DNA from: Cyclobacteriaceae bacterium
GTDB taxonomy: Bacteria > Bacteroidota > Bacteroidia > Cytophagales > Cyclobacteriaceae
Assembly: GCA_020436085.1 (NCBI GenBank)
Contig: JAGQYM010000010.1
Coordinates: 51,524 to 115,523, forward strand
DNA length: 64,000 nt
Direction: 5' to 3'
Shown here in pieces: positions 62,814 through 64,000 of this stretch. The notes beneath the pieces were generated by a model that was given only the letters and a program-made list of their open reading frames with translations, ran no database searches and was not told the origin of the DNA. Within the stretch, counting starts at the first letter, position 1, and each line of letters opens with the position of its first letter. Position numbers and translations under genes: made by a program.

Positions 62814-64000
62814 ATGAAGCTTCTTGGCGTAATTTTTTTATCTGCGCTGTGCTTTTCTACTGCCCTATCTCAACCCGCGAATGACAATATCGCAGGGGCA
62901 ATCTCGCTGACACATGGCGTTAATAACTGCTCTGCCGATGCCGCCTATACAACCGTCAATGCCACTGCGGATCTGAATCCTGGGTTTTGTTGGAATACAG
63001 CCGGAGGTGTGGCGCTGCGAAATGTCTGGTTTTCTTTCGTGGCTACGACTGGCCAAGTAAATGTTACCGTTGATGTAGGAGGAGCAAAGGGCACGCAGCA
63101 AAGAACACAGATAGCATTGTGGCAGTCCGATGGTACAACGCCAGTCTCATGCAATAGATACACTTCAAATGGGGATGACGTTAGCCTCGGGTCGGCCAGT
63201 CTCACCATGGGAGACACTTATTATATCTCCGTGGACGTTCAAAATACAGGCTATGCAGGTACATTCACATTGTGCCTGAGTAACGCTGTGGACTACGACT
63301 ACTACGAGGGCGCCACAGATGTGACAGGATTGATTAACACCTGCTCAGCGGACGCAGCTTTCACTACCATAGGAGGCACCTCTGACAAGAACAAAGCATC
63401 CTGCTGGAATACGAATGGAGGCGTGACATTGTATAACAGATGGTTTAAGTTCACAGCTCCAGCCAGTGGTTTGATGAATGTAACTGTAGATGTAGGAGGC
63501 TCAAAGGGTACCCAACAGCGCACGCAGGTAGCTATTTGGGAAGCAGATGGAATCACTGAAGTTTCATGTAACAGATATATCAACAATGGAGATGATGTTG
63601 TAGTTGGAGCCACTAGTTTGACACCAGGTCTTACTTATTACATTTCCGTTGACGTACAGAACGGAGGGTACTATGGAACATTCACACTTTGTTTGAGTGA
63701 TGCACTTGATTATGACTACTACGAGGGCGCAACAGATGTGACAGGATTGATTAACACGTGTTCAGCAGACGCAGCATTTACTACCATAGGAGGCACCTCT
63801 GATAAGAACAAAGCTTCCTGTTGGAATACGAATGGTGGAGTGGCAATGTATAACAGATGGTTTAAGTTCACAGCTCCAGCTAGTGGGTTAATGAATGTAA
63901 CTGTAGATGTAGGAGGCTCAAAAGGTACCCAACAGCGCACGCAGGTAGCCATTTGGGAAGCAGATGGAATCACAGAAGTATCATGTAACAGATATACCAA
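62814..64000 (+). CDS. Secreted tandem-repeat protein (partial, 3' end outside window)
   Basis: The first 395 residues of an open-ended protein. The start is the ATG at 62814, followed by a signal peptide (MKLLGVIFLSALCFSTALSQ). The mature part is built from repeats of 139 residues: a diverged copy from about residue 21, then copies from 63306 and 63723 (417-nt period). Each contains DYDYYEGATDVTGLIN, CSADAAFTTIGG, WFKFTAPASGLMNVTVDVGG, and TYYISVDVQNGGYYGTFTL. The second and third are nearly identical at DNA level. It may be an adhesin; T9SS export is a possibility but no sorting domain is visible. Confidence 0.85.
   Translation, partial: MKLLGVIFLSALCFSTALSQPANDNIAGAISLTHGVNNCSADAAYTTVNATADLNPGFCWNTAGGVALRNVWFSFVATTGQVNVTVDVGGAKGTQQRTQIALWQSDGTTPVSCNRYTSNGDDVSLGSASLTMGDTYYISVDVQNTGYAGTFTLCLSNAVDYDYYEGATDVTGLINTCSADAAFTTIGGTSDKNKASCWNTNGGVTLYNRWFKFTAPASGLMNVTVDVGGSKGTQQRTQVAIWEADGITEVSCNRYINNGDDVVVGATSLTPGLTYYISVDVQNGGYYGTFTLCLSDALDYDYYEGATDVTGLINTCSADAAFTTIGGTSDKNKASCWNTNGGVAMYNRWFKFTAPASGLMNVTVDVGGSKGTQQRTQVAIWEADGITEVSCNRYT

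Noticed and set aside
62865-63613. Minus-strand frames with repeated sequence
   Set aside because: They are shadows of the plus-strand tandem-repeat gene, which has a signal peptide and an open frame to the edge.
1-64000. CRISPR array, insertion sequence or prophage
   Set aside because: No regular short repeats with unique spacers, no transposase or integrase, and no phage structural genes were seen.

Overview
The window is a chromosomal segment of a Bacteroidota bacterium, most likely a member of the Cytophagales. The main evidence is five large secreted proteins that end in the type B sorting domain of the type IX secretion system (T9SS), a PorP/SprF-family outer-membrane protein beside them, a BspA-like surface protein, a TonB protein, Nudix and SUF genes of the Bacteroidota type, and starts that lack clear Shine-Dalgarno sequences. 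Two possible promoters resemble the Bacteroidota -7 element (TAnnTTTG). Genes are dense and several convergent pairs share or abut stop codons.

Layout. 1-3161: a minus-strand upper-glycolysis operon (pgi, pfkA, ROK-type glucokinase cut by the window edge). 3213-6300: a tightly overlapped cassette of fatty-acyl-AMP ligase (FAAL), acyl carrier protein (ACP) and cytochrome P450. 6415-12360: TPR lipoprotein, CoA-pyrophosphatase-like Nudix enzyme, ferritin, an aconitase with a 90-residue lysine/alanine tail like histone H1, and two pterin genes (GTP cyclohydrolase I and a PTPS/QueD homologue). 12449-33377: a T9SS surface-protein island with PorP/SprF, three tandem FG-GAP/VCBS paralogues, a YWTD-like propeller protein and a BspA-like DUF285 protein. 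A truncated sorting domain at 33498-33581 marks a lost sixth member. Embedded in the island (22952-26439) is a second P450-ACP module with a TIGR03032-type protein and, convergent to it, two tandem GNAT-like paralogues.

33717-45899: CPA1 antiporter, FtsX-type permease, TonB protein, DUF1761 protein, then a complete sufBCDSE operon with a DUF59 gene and a bacilliredoxin, and an Lrp/AsnC regulator upstream. A Fur-family-like palindrome sits at the putative sufB transcription start. 46064-46231: a tRNA-like gene with every standard arm but a 99-nt variable region. 46356-64000: FadD-like acyl-CoA ligase, a conserved unknown, AGCS symporter, ureohydrolase, SixA phosphatase, topoisomerase I, S9 peptidase, a sirtuin lacking most zinc-binding cysteines, Ldh-type dehydrogenase, TlpA-like thioredoxin, a TPR protein, an SpmA/SpmB-like membrane protein, and the start of a secreted protein built from 139-residue tandem repeats.

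The best candidate for an undescribed system is the pair of paralogous P450-ACP modules. FAAL would activate a carboxylic acid, load it on a stand-alone ACP, and the P450 would oxidise the tethered chain. The second module lacks its own ligase and adds a TIGR03032 protein and two GNAT-like proteins. The aconitase tail and the tRNA-like gene are the other notable oddities. All functional statements are inferred by reading motifs; no database search was run.
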